64,000 bases of DNA from Toxoplasma gondii ME49 (GCF_000006565.2 NC_031473.1:992001-1056000), one strand, 5' to 3'. Shown: positions 1-13,382, counted from the stretch's first letter. Numbers and translations: made by a program. The notes: a model not told the origin generated them from the letters alone.

Positions 1-2006
1 TCACTTTGTGGCACATTCCTGGCGCAGCCCCCGACCTAAAAGGTACCTGACACTCAGTCGAATAACCGGTGTAAATGAGTCGCGTTCAATTTCCGTTAGG
101 ACGGCCAAAATGGTTAGGAACGGTCACTTGGTTCATCTTGTTTCACCCAACAAGAACCAGAAAAACCGCACTAACCGCGATCGCCAAAGCTCCTGTGCTA
201 ACTTGGGCTATCGACATGGCGCCCGACAGACCGTCACGTTTCATGATCGACATCCAAACAGCTTCCCTGAAAAGAGGTGTCCATGGCAAACCAGACATAC
301 AACAAAAAAGTATATTCAACGGGATCAACGGAGTTCGGGTGCGGAGCGCGAACAGTGAATGTCTCACATGCGATATCCCCACGTGGACATCACCAAACTC
401 CTACCAATCAGGAAAGAGAGCGCGCAATGCCAAGATTTCCCAATGAACTAGAAATAGTTCCCGTTCTAACTCACACACATAGCCACGTGTTACGTTTTCC
501 TGCACCGTGTCAAAAATGTTCACCGCTGCGTGTGAGGATAACGACGAGTACTTACGAGAATGGCGCTACTCCGATCCAGTTCCCTGCGGGTTTGTAAACG
601 CAGAAAAGTTGATTCCAGTTTGGGCAACTTGTTGTCCGTGCACACCCGAGGCCAGTAGTGCTGTCCCACATCATCTGGGTGAAGTGGCCGATGGCTCCCC
701 GTCGGTTCCACTCGGTTCCGGGGTACCTAAAAAGACAAAATGCGTCAAGCGTTTGAGAATGTACTTCAATCAAGTTTCGCATCCGATTTCCTCAAAGAAC
801 CGAAGTTAATCGGACGGGCGCTTAAGCCCAAAAAAAGATCAACTTGTTGTGGCGGTACCTCTGAAAACTATCGCGCCTCCCGCGAGACGATGATGCATGC
901 CCCTCATGTCTTCAGAGGGTACAGTTAGGATTTCTCGGAAGCAAAGAAGCCGGACCACGTTCACCGAATTAGCGACTGCTTCTGCGCCTAGTTCTCAAGT
1001 GTCCGTGTAACATCATCTACTTCTACCACTTGCTGTTTTGCAGCTGGATCTTCTTGCATTTCAGAGAATAGGGTGGAAATCTCACTAAGTTTATCAGCTG
1101 ACCCCCAGGGATACTCCCCGACACCCTTTAAAACCGCGTGCACGACGAAAAATTCAACGATGTCGATGCGCAGGCGTTGCAGACAAAACACGCAGTAAAG
1201 TATGTTGAAGCAAATCAGTGCAGATGACTCCTTGAGAGCGAAAACGTGTACGATTCTTTGCATGCTACGAATCACAGCCAGCTGCTTCTTGGTGCTGATA
1301 CGCGGGACATATTTCTCGTCCAGCATAACATCCTCTTCACGCTCGCTATGAGGAAACTAAACAACAGTCTTCGGAAAACCCCCTCTAGCGGATACACTGG
1401 ACAAACTTACTTTCCCTTTAAAAGATTGACCTCGTTGTACCACATCTGCACACCGACTCCGCAGGATGCGTCGTTCGCGAAGAAGATGTTCTCACCCAAC
1501 TGCAGTACAGCACAGGGAAGGCAACCTTTGTTCACCTGGCACTCCACTTACACAGAGAACCATGTAACTTATTTTCTAAATCTAAGTGAAACATCACAAA
1601 ACAACACGCATTTCACTCTTTCGTCTGCAGCTTGACCGACACATCCCTGGTCGCCCTCTACACTTAAACACAAAAAACAGAGCAGGCCCCCTTGGTTGGA
1701 CTAAGACTGTGCACCATTCTTCCGCGCACGGAACACATATTTTGTGCAGTACTAAGCGGCAGTTCCCGAACAAGCAGTCTATCACTTAGTCACAGCGAGC
1801 GTGGTGCACCCACACACATCCTTTTCGATCGGTCTGTACATGCTGCAGTGCTAGGTCTGTTTGAGACTGTGTTTTGCCACTAAGCACCAAACAAAGAAAT
1901 GACACAGTAACGGATATTCCACACTCGGGCGCTCCACCAATGCAATTGAACCCGTCCCGCCCCCCGCCTGCTGAACACATCATCCGCGGGGGATCGTCGC
2001 TACAGG
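1..2006. other. Gene-poor left flank
   Basis: I see no convincing gene here. A minus-strand open stretch at 988-1326 reads like protein, with a C-terminal acidic segment after a hydrophobic stretch, but I found no acceptor/donor pair or start codon tying it to the secreted-protein gene to its right. It is left as possible exon or UTR sequence only. Confidence 0.4.
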
Positions 2007-3195
2007 TCAATTTCTTGACATAGCAGGGTGTTCAGGTGAATCTCTTTTCTTCGCACGCACTCCAGCTCTACGAGCCTCCTCCGAGTGGGTTTGTGAGGAA
2101 CAGTTGTCTTCAGCTCGCTTCTTCACAATCTCTAGCACAACTTTACGTGCTGTGTCGTTCGCGACGAGCTCCGGCACTGAAACGTCAAGTCCTGCTGTTC
2201 TGAACTTGTTGTGCAACGTGAGACATTCTGGAACGATCACACATTAACACGAGAAATAAAAACAATGATGGGCCGACAAGAAGGCCACCGGGTCGGCGAG
2301 TAGAACTTCCGCCTAAAATTCCGCAGTGCTTACAGAATCTAGCCGCACAACTTCCCTCCAACGCGTACCCTTGTTGTATCTACGTGCGTACGAAGGATGT
2401 GTGAGCTCGGGTCTCACCCGGTATCCGTGGCACAAATAAACTGCACTAGCCATTGCAGTGTATGTATGCATTTACACACTTGTACACACTAACATTTACA
2501 GCTCCACGGACGCATAGCACTCTTATAGCATTTTATCCGGTTGTCCGTCCATCCCCTGACTCGAGCCCGGAAGTTGGGTTGCTGGGTTGCGCCTCGACTG
2601 CCCGTCACCACCCGCCTTCCGAGGGTATGGCAACCAGCAGGCTCATGAGCACGGGAAGAACCAGCATATGCTTGCACACATATCTCAGTTTTCTGCCTGA
2701 TTCGGCGGAAGTGCTTGAGAAAGGCCATCGAGTAACAGCTGCGCTGAGTCGACTATGAAGACTTTTCTGAGGCAACCAAAACGTTTCCCCACTGAATCCG
2801 GGGCCACCATTAACGCGCGACATTTTAGTCCAAATGCAGTTCTCAGACCAGATGCGTTCGCCTAACGTTTCTTTTCCCTCAATCGATTCCGAATGTGCAG
2901 CTGAATACACAAATGAACCAAACATTCAGCGCCACTGCCACTCTCGGCACGCGTTCACAGGGCAGTCCGACGTAGTGCCACAACAAACGGGGCTTTCTTC
3001 CTTACCGTCAGTAACATCCTCGAACGTCGCCCCTGATTGTGTAGTGTCTCTGGATCTCTCGTGTTGAAAGGTCTGCAAGCCGGTCTCCGCTTCTGCGCGT
3101 AGAGCAGACTCATGTCGCACGGTTGTGGACTGCACTAACGCACTTGAAGCGACGCACAGAAGCAGTGCGAGAGCTAGGACCGCCTTGTTCGCCAT
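2007..3195 (-). CDS. Small secreted protein, two exons, unknown function
   Basis: Exon 1 is 3195-3006 and exon 2 is 2227-2007. The donor reads ACG|GTAAGG and the acceptor TTCCAG|AATG; both are phase 1 and give an uninterrupted 136-residue protein. The N-terminus MANKAVLALALLLCVASSA is a clear signal peptide: Lys at position 4, an all-hydrophobic core and small residues at the cleavage site. The mature part is charged, with a predicted helix around VVLEIVKKRAED, single Cys residues and a basic C-terminal tail. I recognise no domain. An upstream GTG-started extension was rejected because the first ATG begins the signal peptide. A TATAAA-like string lies about 50 bases upstream. A secreted or dense-granule-type product is the simplest guess from the signal peptide, but this is inference; no TEXEL site is evident. 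Confidence 0.6.
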
Positions 3196-6100
3196 CGCAG
3201 CTGTTGGAACATTAGCTGTCCAAGACGACGTAAACACTAAACCTTTATATCAGTCCCGAAAACATAACTTAGGGATGGACCCAGAATTAAAAAGAAAAAA
3301 CCGACGACGAAGAACGTCCAGCGTCCAGTATCCGTTTGACAGATGCTGGGTGGCTGCCTCGGAGACAGGCCCTCTACCTAGGGTCCGAATGAAACCCTGA
3401 CAACAGGGGCCAGCTCGATGGTGGATCTATGGACTTAGACCTCTGTGAAACATGCACTTCAAAAAACGCCACACAAATTTCGTACCCCCCACAAGTATCA
3501 AAGTTGGAGCAGACGGACAGCTGAAAGCACGGTCCATCGACTGCTGGTTATAGTCCACAGCGTGGTGGGGTTACGTATTGAGCAGCGCCCCTGGATCGCT
3601 AGCCAGGAGGGAGGTGCGGCTGTGAATTCGGCCACGTGCGACGCCAATTTCCGTCTTAGTCCAACGAAAGCGCCGCGTCACTAGAAGAGACACAAAAAAG
3701 AGAAATGGGAAACGTGTGCACTGTTGAAGTACCGCCGACACCACTGGAACCGCGAGTGTTTCGTTCTCCTTGGTGAACGAGACAAGATGCCTAGAGATAT
3801 TTGCTGAGCATACAGGAAATGTTATGGTGTGCGTCCCGTGTCGGTCGGCGCTAGGCCGTCCGCCCGGTTCTTTAAAGTTGTGCCCTGACGCGGCTTTTGG
3901 TTTCCAGCCTGATACGCTGCACCGAATCATGAGGACGGTGTTTTGGAATTTATGCGGCATCTGAGATAATGAGAGGCTCCTAAAGTGACTCGTGTGTTCC
4001 GGGCTCCCAGCGAACTTAGGCGTTCCGTTGTCGTCGCTTGTTCGCATGCGTGGGGTGAAGCATGCTGAACTGAGTCCATGCGGCTGTGAAAGACTGAAGA
4101 ACATAACTGGCTCCCGCAGTTTGAGAAGGAAGCACGTTATTTTGTATACTCGTGGCGGAGGGAGGGCTTTGCAGTCGCAATATCTGGATTTAAACGCAAG
4201 TGATGAGGTGGGACAGCTCGAAACTACGAGACAGACTCAACAGCATTGTCAATTGACTGAAGATGGACCGTTTGGACCGTTTATGTCACGAAATATGGCC
4301 GCCGTCGACGTATTCTCTAGTTACACTCTAAAAAAGGAACGAGATATGATGAAAACAAAGTTGAATAGTCCCTTTCGGTAGTGAGTACCCCGCGAAAAAG
4401 ACCTTGAGTCGCAGATTATCTATTCGGCCTTGCGGGGAAGCCCACAATTTCTGCAGCCGTACCGAAAAACGTCTGTCCTGAAAGATACACCCTGACTTCC
4501 CACGGAAATATCACACTTGTGTATGCATGCTGGACTCATGTCGAAAACCAGTGCCAGATAGGTTTTGTATCTATTCTGGACGAAGTAGGCCAACTATTAA
4601 GCAACAGAAGTGGCCTCACGCGAGGGATCGTACAGTGAAACTACATCACACACAAACAGAATTTGAATATAAGATCGGCAACAAAAACTCTAATCTAAGC
4701 TCTTCTTCTTGCATGTCAGAGATGTACAAATATTCATCAAATCAGGCTTGGGGAAATAAGTGGCGTCACGCATTGCTGCGTTGTGCTGTCACACGCGGAA
4801 GGCGCATAGGTGGGCTTTTGGCCGGATTCGTCTGTGAATACAAGTCCTCTCGGCTCTCATACAATCGATTTTTCGTCACGAAATGCGAAAAAAACATTGC
4901 ATTTCTCAGTCGGCATGAACAACTGAATTTACCTTGTTGTGGCAACAGAGGGCACGCACTCGCTGCGTCGTTCCGGCTTTTTTTAGGTGCCGATTTCCTT
5001 TTGATGGCAGTGCGTGCTCTCCGCTGTCTGAAGCCTTTCTTGTAAAAGAAATGGGCTCAAGATGTCACAAGTATCGAATAAAAGACCCCCTGAAAGGCAC
5101 TTTTAGAAGAAGGCTGTAGATGTTGAGCGCTTTCCACATGCTCGCCCGAAAGGATAAGCATTCCATCCTCATCTGCGTTTCCCTATTCATGGCCAAACGC
5201 CTTGTTTTTGTGTTCCGAGAGAGGGCTAAATTTTTTAACGTTTCTTATCCACGGGCAGAAGACTCATCAACACACTCTTTTTTTCGTTGGTTGTCGACAG
5301 GCGAGGCAACTGCACATGGGTGGTTGTGGCCCACATGGGTTCTGTCTGTCGCCTCAGGAAATTCGTATCGATTTCTTATTAATTTCTCCTCCTTTGCAAG
5401 GGCCCATGTACCGGTTGATGCTTTTTATTTAGTCAAAGGTGCCTTCAACAAGCTCCCCCGAAAAGCGGAGAGGACAGCGCATGTAATGCAGTGATTTCCC
5501 TTTCGCTGCTCCTCCCCATCTTTCATTTTCTTGCCCGGGAGGAGAAGCATAAAAACGGCGGAATCTGTGCGCTTTTCCTTTGGCTTTTTTACACGTGACT
5601 GAATTCCCCATGAAGTCATCCATCTAGGCCTGGACTGGTCTTGGAAACAAGGACACTGGCCTTACTTGCGATCGAGACGGGTCAACGTTCCATCATTGCG
5701 CCCGTCCACAAACTTCCATCAAAAAATCAAACCCTGAAACCGTATATTTGGTTTCGAACAGATTCACCGATCCCTCTACGCGTGTCACGTAGATTAATAA
5801 ATTCTGCATTACCGACTGTACGTGTCGAAATATCCAATAGAAGTTGTGTTTGGTTGGTGGCGATTGCCAGCGAAAGCCACGTCACAAACATACATGCACA
5901 TTCCCGAAACATATATACTGCAGTTAAACTTCCCCTCACGTCCGAAAATTTATTCTCCGATTACACGCGTAGAATGTCTATCCGGCCAGAATTTCCCCTC
6001 GGATATGCGCGCAGCTAACGGTTGTCACTCAAGCTTGAATCCATAACGTCTCAGCGAACCCAACCGTCAGGTGAAATTCATGACCGGAGACCCAAGGTGT

Positions 6101-6377
6101 GGCAGTATAAGACATTTTCTATAACAGGGACTTCCTGTGTCTCGTTACCGCAGTATTTTGTGGATAGACACCGTTCCCATGAAAGCCAATCTTCAAATTG
6201 GTCGAACTCCCTGCTCTGAGGAAACAGGGGAACACATCCGTGAGGGTCCGTACAAGGGCTGCGTTTGCTTACCTTCCTGAGAAACCGACAGAGCACCAGC
6301 GGAAACCCCGGCGTGCACAGACGTTTACATGCGGCAAGTATTCGAACTATCCGGCATCTGCAACTTCTGCTCGTGAG
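3196..6377. other. Long region without a supported gene
   Basis: ATG-started open stretches of 120-180 codons exist (minus 4104-3571, plus 4527-5045, plus 5120-5494). They have no domain, no sustained hydrophobic leader, no partner exons and compositions like random translations. Part of it must be the promoter and 5' UTR of the kinase-like gene to the right. I see no RNA gene. Confidence 0.4.
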
Positions 6378-9300
6378 ATGCAGGAACCACGCGGGCGGCT
6401 TGTAAGGCACGCCGATGCGTGCTCAAATGTGAACGCGGGGTTTTCGCGTGGGGAAATCTCAGCGTCCATCCCGTTGCCGCGACAGCACGACGCAAATGGA
6501 ACGACGATTAAGGACACGTTCTGTACCACCGGAAACACATCCACTGCATCTTCCATGGAGAGATTCACTGGAAATCCCAAAGGCTGCCTAAGGCAGCTCT
6601 GTGCAGAAACAGGTGTGGTAACGACACGATGTCGCTGCTGCGAGGAAGATACCGGTAAAAATAAATGCTCGGCACCTTTGGTCTGCTACACACATTCTCC
6701 TGCAGACGAGCCTACTGAAAACAACCGGATCAGACATTTCTCAAGTTGCCGGTCATCTGCACCATCTCTCTGTGGAACTTGTTCCCTTCTCTCAATCTGT
6801 GGTTTGCTTCTTGAGACTCTGGGAGCTTCAGTTGCCTACGCGGCACTCACAGTTACGTGCAAAGCAATGCGCCGCGAAATCTTGTCTTCACCGCACTGGG
6901 CGACGGTGCTAGAACGCGAGGGTTTACTGGCGTGTCTACGCTTTGAACCACGTGGGATTATCAGTGAAAGAAGATCCAAGGGGAAAGTGCGGATTGCGCG
7001 GACCCCCGTGGCCGTTCTCAAGGCAGTAAGGACCGCATCGCTAAGGACAACGGAAGGACAACTTCACCACACTGATAATAGACCGGATTCTTTCTGCCGC
7101 TCCGTTGTTGAGACAAAGCCTGCGGATGATGGCTCCCGTCACGTGCACAATGAGGTACATGTTTACCCATGCAGCTCTCTTTCTCCCACATCCGCATCTT
7201 CAATTTCCGGAAACAGAATTGGGGTAGATTCTGTGAATGATACATGGCGAGGTTTGCATGCAGAACATGCAGAACACTCGATATCCACTTCTTGTACGCC
7301 TACGCCGGCTGTCTGTTCTTCTGCTGTTTCTGCCAGCAAAAGTCCCAGAGGCGGCGTACAGTGTCGGCCTTTGAAGGCGGAGGATCATCCGTTCAGCGGA
7401 TCCACTGTGTCACGTACTGCAAGAACCAGTCGTACTGAAAGCGGACACCCTGCTGTATGTGCGACCTCTCAATCTTCAGGAACTTGCCGCTTAGTGTCCT
7501 GTATTCCGCAATCTCCAATAGCCCCTTCTTGTTATGGTTCACCTTCTATTGGTTCTTTCTCGATTCCTTCTTTAGCGGCCTCCTGTCCTTGGTGTAGCCG
7601 CTCGCGAGACCCGGAACAATCTCCTCTGTTTACACGCGTGGCTGTTCGAAGTGTCAACCTCGCGAGCGCAAATGCAGAAGTTGACGATGGTGTTCCAGCG
7701 TCGATACTCCGAGAAGCATCTCTTCTGCAAGAACTTCGCCTTCAGCTAATTCATGTGAGGCGCCGACAGGATCGAGAGGAATTGGAAAGAAAAAGGCAGC
7801 ACGAGATCACCCGAAGCGCCTACCGCTGTTCTTCGTCTATAGCCCTTACCGCCGTGCCTCCCACGCTTCCTTCTACCTGCCCCGTCTGGCTTCCTTCCCG
7901 GTCTTCGCTTCCTCCGCGAGAGCGGCGACCCCGTTCGGAATGGAACGTCGATCACGACCAAGCCGAATTTCCCTACGGGCCTCTTCACGACAATTCGGGA
8001 GATCCTGGGATGGAAACTGCTGGACAAACGACGCAGCTTGGGGATGTCTCCGCGTTGATTCGACGACGTGCAAGAGATGCCCATGAATCGATGAACATTG
8101 TTGAGTTTTTCGGCTGTCAAATCGAGGGCAGTACGCTCTACATGATTACTGATTTCTGTGAGAGCAACCTGCGGACATTCTGGGAGGTGCGTATCCACTT
8201 TCCGCAATCCACAAATTCAACTACGGCTTTGGCTGTCTACTTGCCCCCGCTTCCCCTGTGTTCGAGAAGTTGTTTCTCAAATTGTCATATTATTTTTTTG
8301 TGTATCATTGCACCCCCGGCTCTACAATGCAAGATCCCGCTCTTGGTGTTTCAGAGACTACACCCGCCCATTCATCAAGGTCGACACTCACCGTGTAGTT
8401 GCTGTGTCTCGAACCTGTTTCCGTACTGTTTACTCTAGGGCTTAAAAACGACCGGCTTCTTAACTCTCCGCTCCCACACAGCAACTCCTTCACCGCTGTC
8501 AAGAGAGGAAACGTTTGATGTTTCCACATACCGGATGACCGGCTCACAGAATCGTCGCTCCCTATCCGCCTCCAGCCTCTCTGGCCAGCGTTCCCTAAGC
8601 CGCCGTCCTGCCTTTCACGCGAAAGAAATACACCGCGAATTTGTCTGGCGCATTCTCCAGAAGCTCTTACGCGGTCTCTCTCGTCTGCACAGCCACGGCA
8701 TTCTCCACCGCAACTTGAAGCCGGAAAATATCCTCATTCGTCCTTGCACTGGAGGCAAAGAAGGCCCTGAGCCTGCGGCCACAGTTACTCGGGAAGGCAT
8801 GAGATCAAGATTTTCTTCGCGCACAGATTGGCCAATTTCCAAAACCTCAGAACCACTCACAGCGCCAGAGACATCATCTACACCCCGCCTAGTGCAGACG
8901 TTCATCCGTGACGGAAACGGGGCCAAAGAACGGACGATTCGCAAGATCGCGAGACACAAGCGTGTTGCCGTTTCGGTTCCTTGTTCACCTGAGGAAAGAG
9001 GTATGGCGTAAACAGTTGAGAAATGAAACTAGACGAAGACAAACAGAAAGAGATTCGACGACTGCGTGTCTTGCCGCTGAAAGTGGCGCGGCAACCCGGA
9101 AGAGAACGTAAAGGAAATTTGCGGTAAAACACAGAGACGCAGCGGGTCCAGTTTAGCGTGTCTGTCTGTGTACGTTGTAAGACTTGGGCTGAACAAGAGA
9201 AAAGCATAAAAATTTCCAATCAATCATCTAGAAGCTGTAGTCAAAAAATGTACTGGGGGGCATGTTAGTGACCGATACCGTTGACAGTAGAGGAGTGCAA

Positions 9301-12300
9301 AGAAGGGAAACGAGGCGATCAGACGGAAACAGACATCCGCACCCGATACAGACGGTAGAAGTAAAACTTGACGAGTGTCCCAATGTCCTGCGTCAGAAGC
9401 AGCAAGTGGAGACGAGATGGACGAGATTCTTCCGAATGTTGACGTTGAACTGAGTGACTTCGGATTCAGCAGACTGCTGCAGGAAACAAGAGGCGCGTAC
9501 ACGCCCGAAAGTGAGCGATAAAATAGGGTACACACAACCAGCGAAACAGCAAAAAGGAAGAGAAACTGTATCAACCGCGGAAACCGCACTCGCCTTTCTT
9601 AGCACTATAGAGGAACACTGAGGTCTGTAAGAAGGGGAACTCTTCAACGCCTGCGGTTCTCATCCACACTCTGTCAGTTCAAATGCTTCAAATGATTATT
9701 CTTTAGAAATCTTCTGCCCACACAGTCTCGACAGTTAGAGTTCAAGGTGGAAACATATAGAGGCCCTCTGCGCAACAAGAGCACGCAACCAGAGCTCTGG
9801 GGGCATCTACGGTGGTGAACCAGAGTCGATGCGTACAGTAGGTATGGTTTTACCAGATTTCTCCGACAAAACAAGGAATCGATGACCGGGAAAACTCCAG
9901 GTATAAACTCCTTGACCGCCAGCAGCCGTGTTCCGTTTCCACAGAAGTCGCGTCACGGTACACAATTCTGATCCACTGTTCAGCCTTCCACGTTTTCTCT
10001 AAGAACAGAATCAGGTTTATGACCGCCACAAGTTTACTCCTATTCACCATGTAGTCGCCTTGGTACGGACGTCGGTCTCATGCTTCTCCTTCAGATATAC
10101 TTTACACGGTTTCTCAATCGTCGTGAAGGCGAGAACGGAATGCGTTTCACAGAACAGGGATGTGTACTCGGGAAGATGGCATCAAAAGTATAAACTTTTC
10201 CAGGTCCGAATGCACAAATGTGCCAACGTGAAAACGGACCTTTTCAGCGCTGGAGTTTTGCCGTTCTCACGCTCTCAGATCCTAAAGACAGAGAGCGGTC
10301 GTATCGCGAGAGCAGGCGCCTCTTTTATCGCGCTCCAGAGCTCCTACTCATGCGCGGCGACGGCACAGTCGATTCTGCACCCATGTATTCTTTCGGAGTT
10401 GACATTTGGTCTGTCGCAATCATCTTCATGGAGCTCGCGCTTCTTCGACCCCCCTTTCGAGCAGACTCAGAGATGATCTATCTGTTGCAAGTCAGCATAT
10501 ATGACGACAACGCGTTCTGCACACATCTGTTCAACCTTTTGTATTTGGTCGTGTTCGCAGACATGGAAGTACCCACATATACATATATATATATATATAT
10601 ATACATGTATATTTGTAGAAATGCCTCGTATGGTGTTCTGTATATAGCGACTCGGTTTTCAGACGTAGATCGTGGAAACAGAAAGGTACCGTCCAAGCCT
10701 CTCTACTGAGATAAAAAGATGAGATGCTTCCATCTGCGTCCTCCCTACACGTGCTCCTGCTTTCCGGCCCCGACGTTCTGTGCCTAAAGCTGTCAGCAAC
10801 GCGATTCGTTCTCGCTCCTTTATCCCGTTCGACATTCCCACTTTTCAGAGCCCTCGTGATCGTCAGACTCTCATGCACGATCTGGCCGAGATGTATGCAA
10901 ATCCATGTATAGATCTACGATTTTTACCTGTGTATATGTTTGTAGACCTATATTCATGCATGAATGCATAAGCGCTTGATCGAACTTTGCACTCCATCCG
11001 TCTTCGTTTCTTCTTTGTCGCCCTGCGTCGTATTTACGTTTCCATTTCATTTTTCATTGGACCACCGGTGGATGGGGGGAAAAGGAAACGACGGAGAAAC
11101 GGAATGTGCTTTTGTGCCGTCTGCTCGCTTCCGCTCTCCCATGTCGGTGTATCGGTTTCTTCGTCTGTCGCTTTTTGCAGATTTTCCGTCTCCTTGGCAC
11201 CCCAGTGGACGCACGGACATGGGCGGAAATGTGCGGTTTGCCAGTTCCAGCTGATCCTTCCGCAGAGCACCGGCCTTTTTCAAGACAAAACCCGTTTTTC
11301 CCTCGCTTGAGAGTCGAGCATTTCCCCGTCACCCGATCCCCGCCTCTCTACTCGGGGGTTTCTGACATTCCACCGTCGTTCGTTGAGAGAGGTGGCCATG
11401 ATTCTCAAGCAAAGCACCGGGCACAGACCCTCGCTGCACAGGCAGCAACCCAGACACGAGTAAAGCAGACGAAAAGACCGTCCGTTTCGACTTTGGCCCG
11501 TCCCGAAGTCTTCACCACGCGTGCCTCAGTGGCAAACGAAAGATCGAGTTCCTCGTCTCTTGATTCTTCTGCGTCCTCGAGCTTAGGTTTGCGCGACCGC
11601 GTTTCAGCTCCGTGCAAGACGACTCTACCCCAGCGAAAAAGTCAGAGTGCCGACGACGGGGAGGACACAGAAGAACCGCAGGAGAGGAAAAGACGAGCCA
11701 GGGAAAGAGACAGGAGAGAAGGCAGCCAAGAGGCAGAAGCGGATCGGACGGGCTACTCAGTACAAAGGGAGTACGCGCGACAGAGTGACGAGGAAGAGAC
11801 AAGATACCGGAACGACGAAGGCGTCGACGGAGCAGTGCCCCACAGAGGGAGGGAGAGAAGACGCTCAGCGCCTACCTTTGCAATTCAACGCAGAGAAGCA
11901 GAACGCATTCGAAGGGACCCAGATGCACCTGAAATGGCAGTTTTCTCCTCCCCCGCGTACGCACAGCACATGGCAAGGGCGCCGCGTCTGCCACCCCCCG
12001 AGGAAAGTTCTGACAGGCGCATGTTGGCTGAGTCTCTGTTTTTTCCTAGTGAACAAACAGGACTCCAGGGCAGCAGCCTTCTCTCGCGAAGTTCAAGAGA
12101 CCCACAGGAGGAAGTGACTCCAACAGAAGGCACTGAATCTGTCGAGACCGCGGCGCTGCTGAAAGAAGCCGAAATGTGGGTTCGAATGCTCCCACTGTGG
12201 CCACCTGCGGACTGGGACAAAGTCATCGATTACTTCCACAGAGAGGAGGAAAAACGTGAAACCGAAGAAGACGAAGAGGAGCGCGAGAAAGAAGAAGCTT

Positions 12301-12834
12301 CTTATTTTGCCGAAACGGTGGACGAATGCATGGCCTCGAAGGATGGCGAGACGGATGGAAACGCAAAGCAGGCAGCGAAACACCGGGATGACGGTGTTGT
12401 CGCCCGCAGAACCCACAAGAGGGTGGAACGTGGGGAGGCACAGAGCTCCGAAAATCCGACAAAGAAACAAGAGGAACCTTGGCTTGAGAACGGAGACCTC
12501 TTGAAGCAGAGAGAAAAGAGCCCCACCCGCGGAGAGAGCAGAACTGTCCGTCTGGAAGCGTCGGCTTCACAGGAGAAAACAACTGAACCGGAAGTTACAG
12601 GGACAGAGTCTCTAGGGAAGGAGGCGAGAAACTGTGAAAAAAACGAAACTACACATTTTCCGAGGCCCATACACCCGAGGCATCTTTCTGCACCTTCCAC
12701 TCAACCGGGAGGCATGTCCTCCTGTCAGGAGGCAGCAGATCTGCTCTTCCAGTTTGGCCTTGTCATGGGCGCAGACGGTTTGGAACTCCTCAGAGAGATG
12801 CTAAAACTCAAAGGGAATGAACGAATTTCTGCAG
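6378..12834 (+). CDS. CDK-like (CMGC) pseudokinase with F-box-like N-terminal segment
   Basis: Five exons join in phase: 6378-8186, 8550-9000, 9397-9510, 10279-10490, 11181-12834; the last ends at a GCAG|GTAAAC donor, so the protein continues. Residues 135-172 resemble an F-box (LLETL...TCKAMRREILSSPHW). Kinase landmarks: VAVR (421-424) where VAIK is expected, a PSTAIRE-like helix PASILRE (440-446), HRNLKPEN (656-663), DFG (774-776), YRAPELLL (APE 810-812), DIWS, LLGTPVDARTW after the activation segment, then LLREMLKLKGNERISA of subdomain XI. The PSTAIRE-like helix and LLGTP block place it with cyclin-dependent kinases. The beta3 lysine is Arg and the catalytic HRD aspartate is Asn, and no glycine loop is evident, so catalysis is unlikely. 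There are long inserts, one between the C-helix and hinge. The start is the first in-frame ATG and is uncertain; MERFTGN further in is an alternative. Confidence 0.75.
10577..10612. repeat. (TA)n microsatellite in kinase-gene intron
   Basis: An alternating TA tract lies in the intron between the exons ending at 10490 and beginning at 11181. Confidence 0.85.
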
Positions 12835-12854
12835 GTAAACTCAAACAATCCTGT

Positions 12855-13003
12855 TTTTGCCATATATATATATATACACTCGTAGCAGGTACACATACAA
12901 ATTTACGTAGAAAGATTTACCCATCTCGGCATTCTTAACATGTGTATTTGTTCCACCATTCTCAACCTGCATATATATTTACATATTCCTCTTGTTACCC
13001 CTA

Positions 13004-13038
<35 letters not shown>

Positions 13039-13382
13039 CATTCATAAGAGGCAAATGGGTATGCCTAGATGTAGCATGTACCTTTCCGTCTCATCTTCAA
13101 TTCGAATATATATATATATATATATATACGTATACAAAGGTATACATAGTTTACCTTTGACGTGCGTTTATGCGTTGAAGCATCGTTCGACGTTTTGTCT
13201 AACTGTGTCTGAAGAGAGCGACCTTCAAGCCTAGGATGCGTAGTCGAGGAAGACATTGAGGCTGGATCGATTCTTATACATGCTTATATATATACCTATA
13301 CGTATGCAGTTGCATGCAGGCATATGTGCGGCTTGTATACCCATATATACATATATATACGTATATATATATATATATATGT
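12855..13382. repeat. Cluster of TA/ATAC microsatellites
   Basis: Four TA-rich tracts (about 12859-12876, 13005-13035, 13106-13128 and 13342-13380) fall immediately after the GTAAAC donor that ends the last supported kinase exon. In every other resolved gene of this window such tracts lie in introns or flanks, so this stretch is probably an intron or an intergenic gap between the kinase and cyclin parts. Confidence 0.85.

Noticed and set aside
9224..9647. Hydrophobic minus-strand frames that look like membrane proteins
   Set aside because: They overlap the DFG exon on the plus strand, and their hydrophobicity comes from pyrimidine-rich antisense sequence.
11047..11332. Minus-strand frames opposite the kinase-gene intron/exon
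   Set aside because: They overlap the LLGTPVDARTW exon and show no domain.
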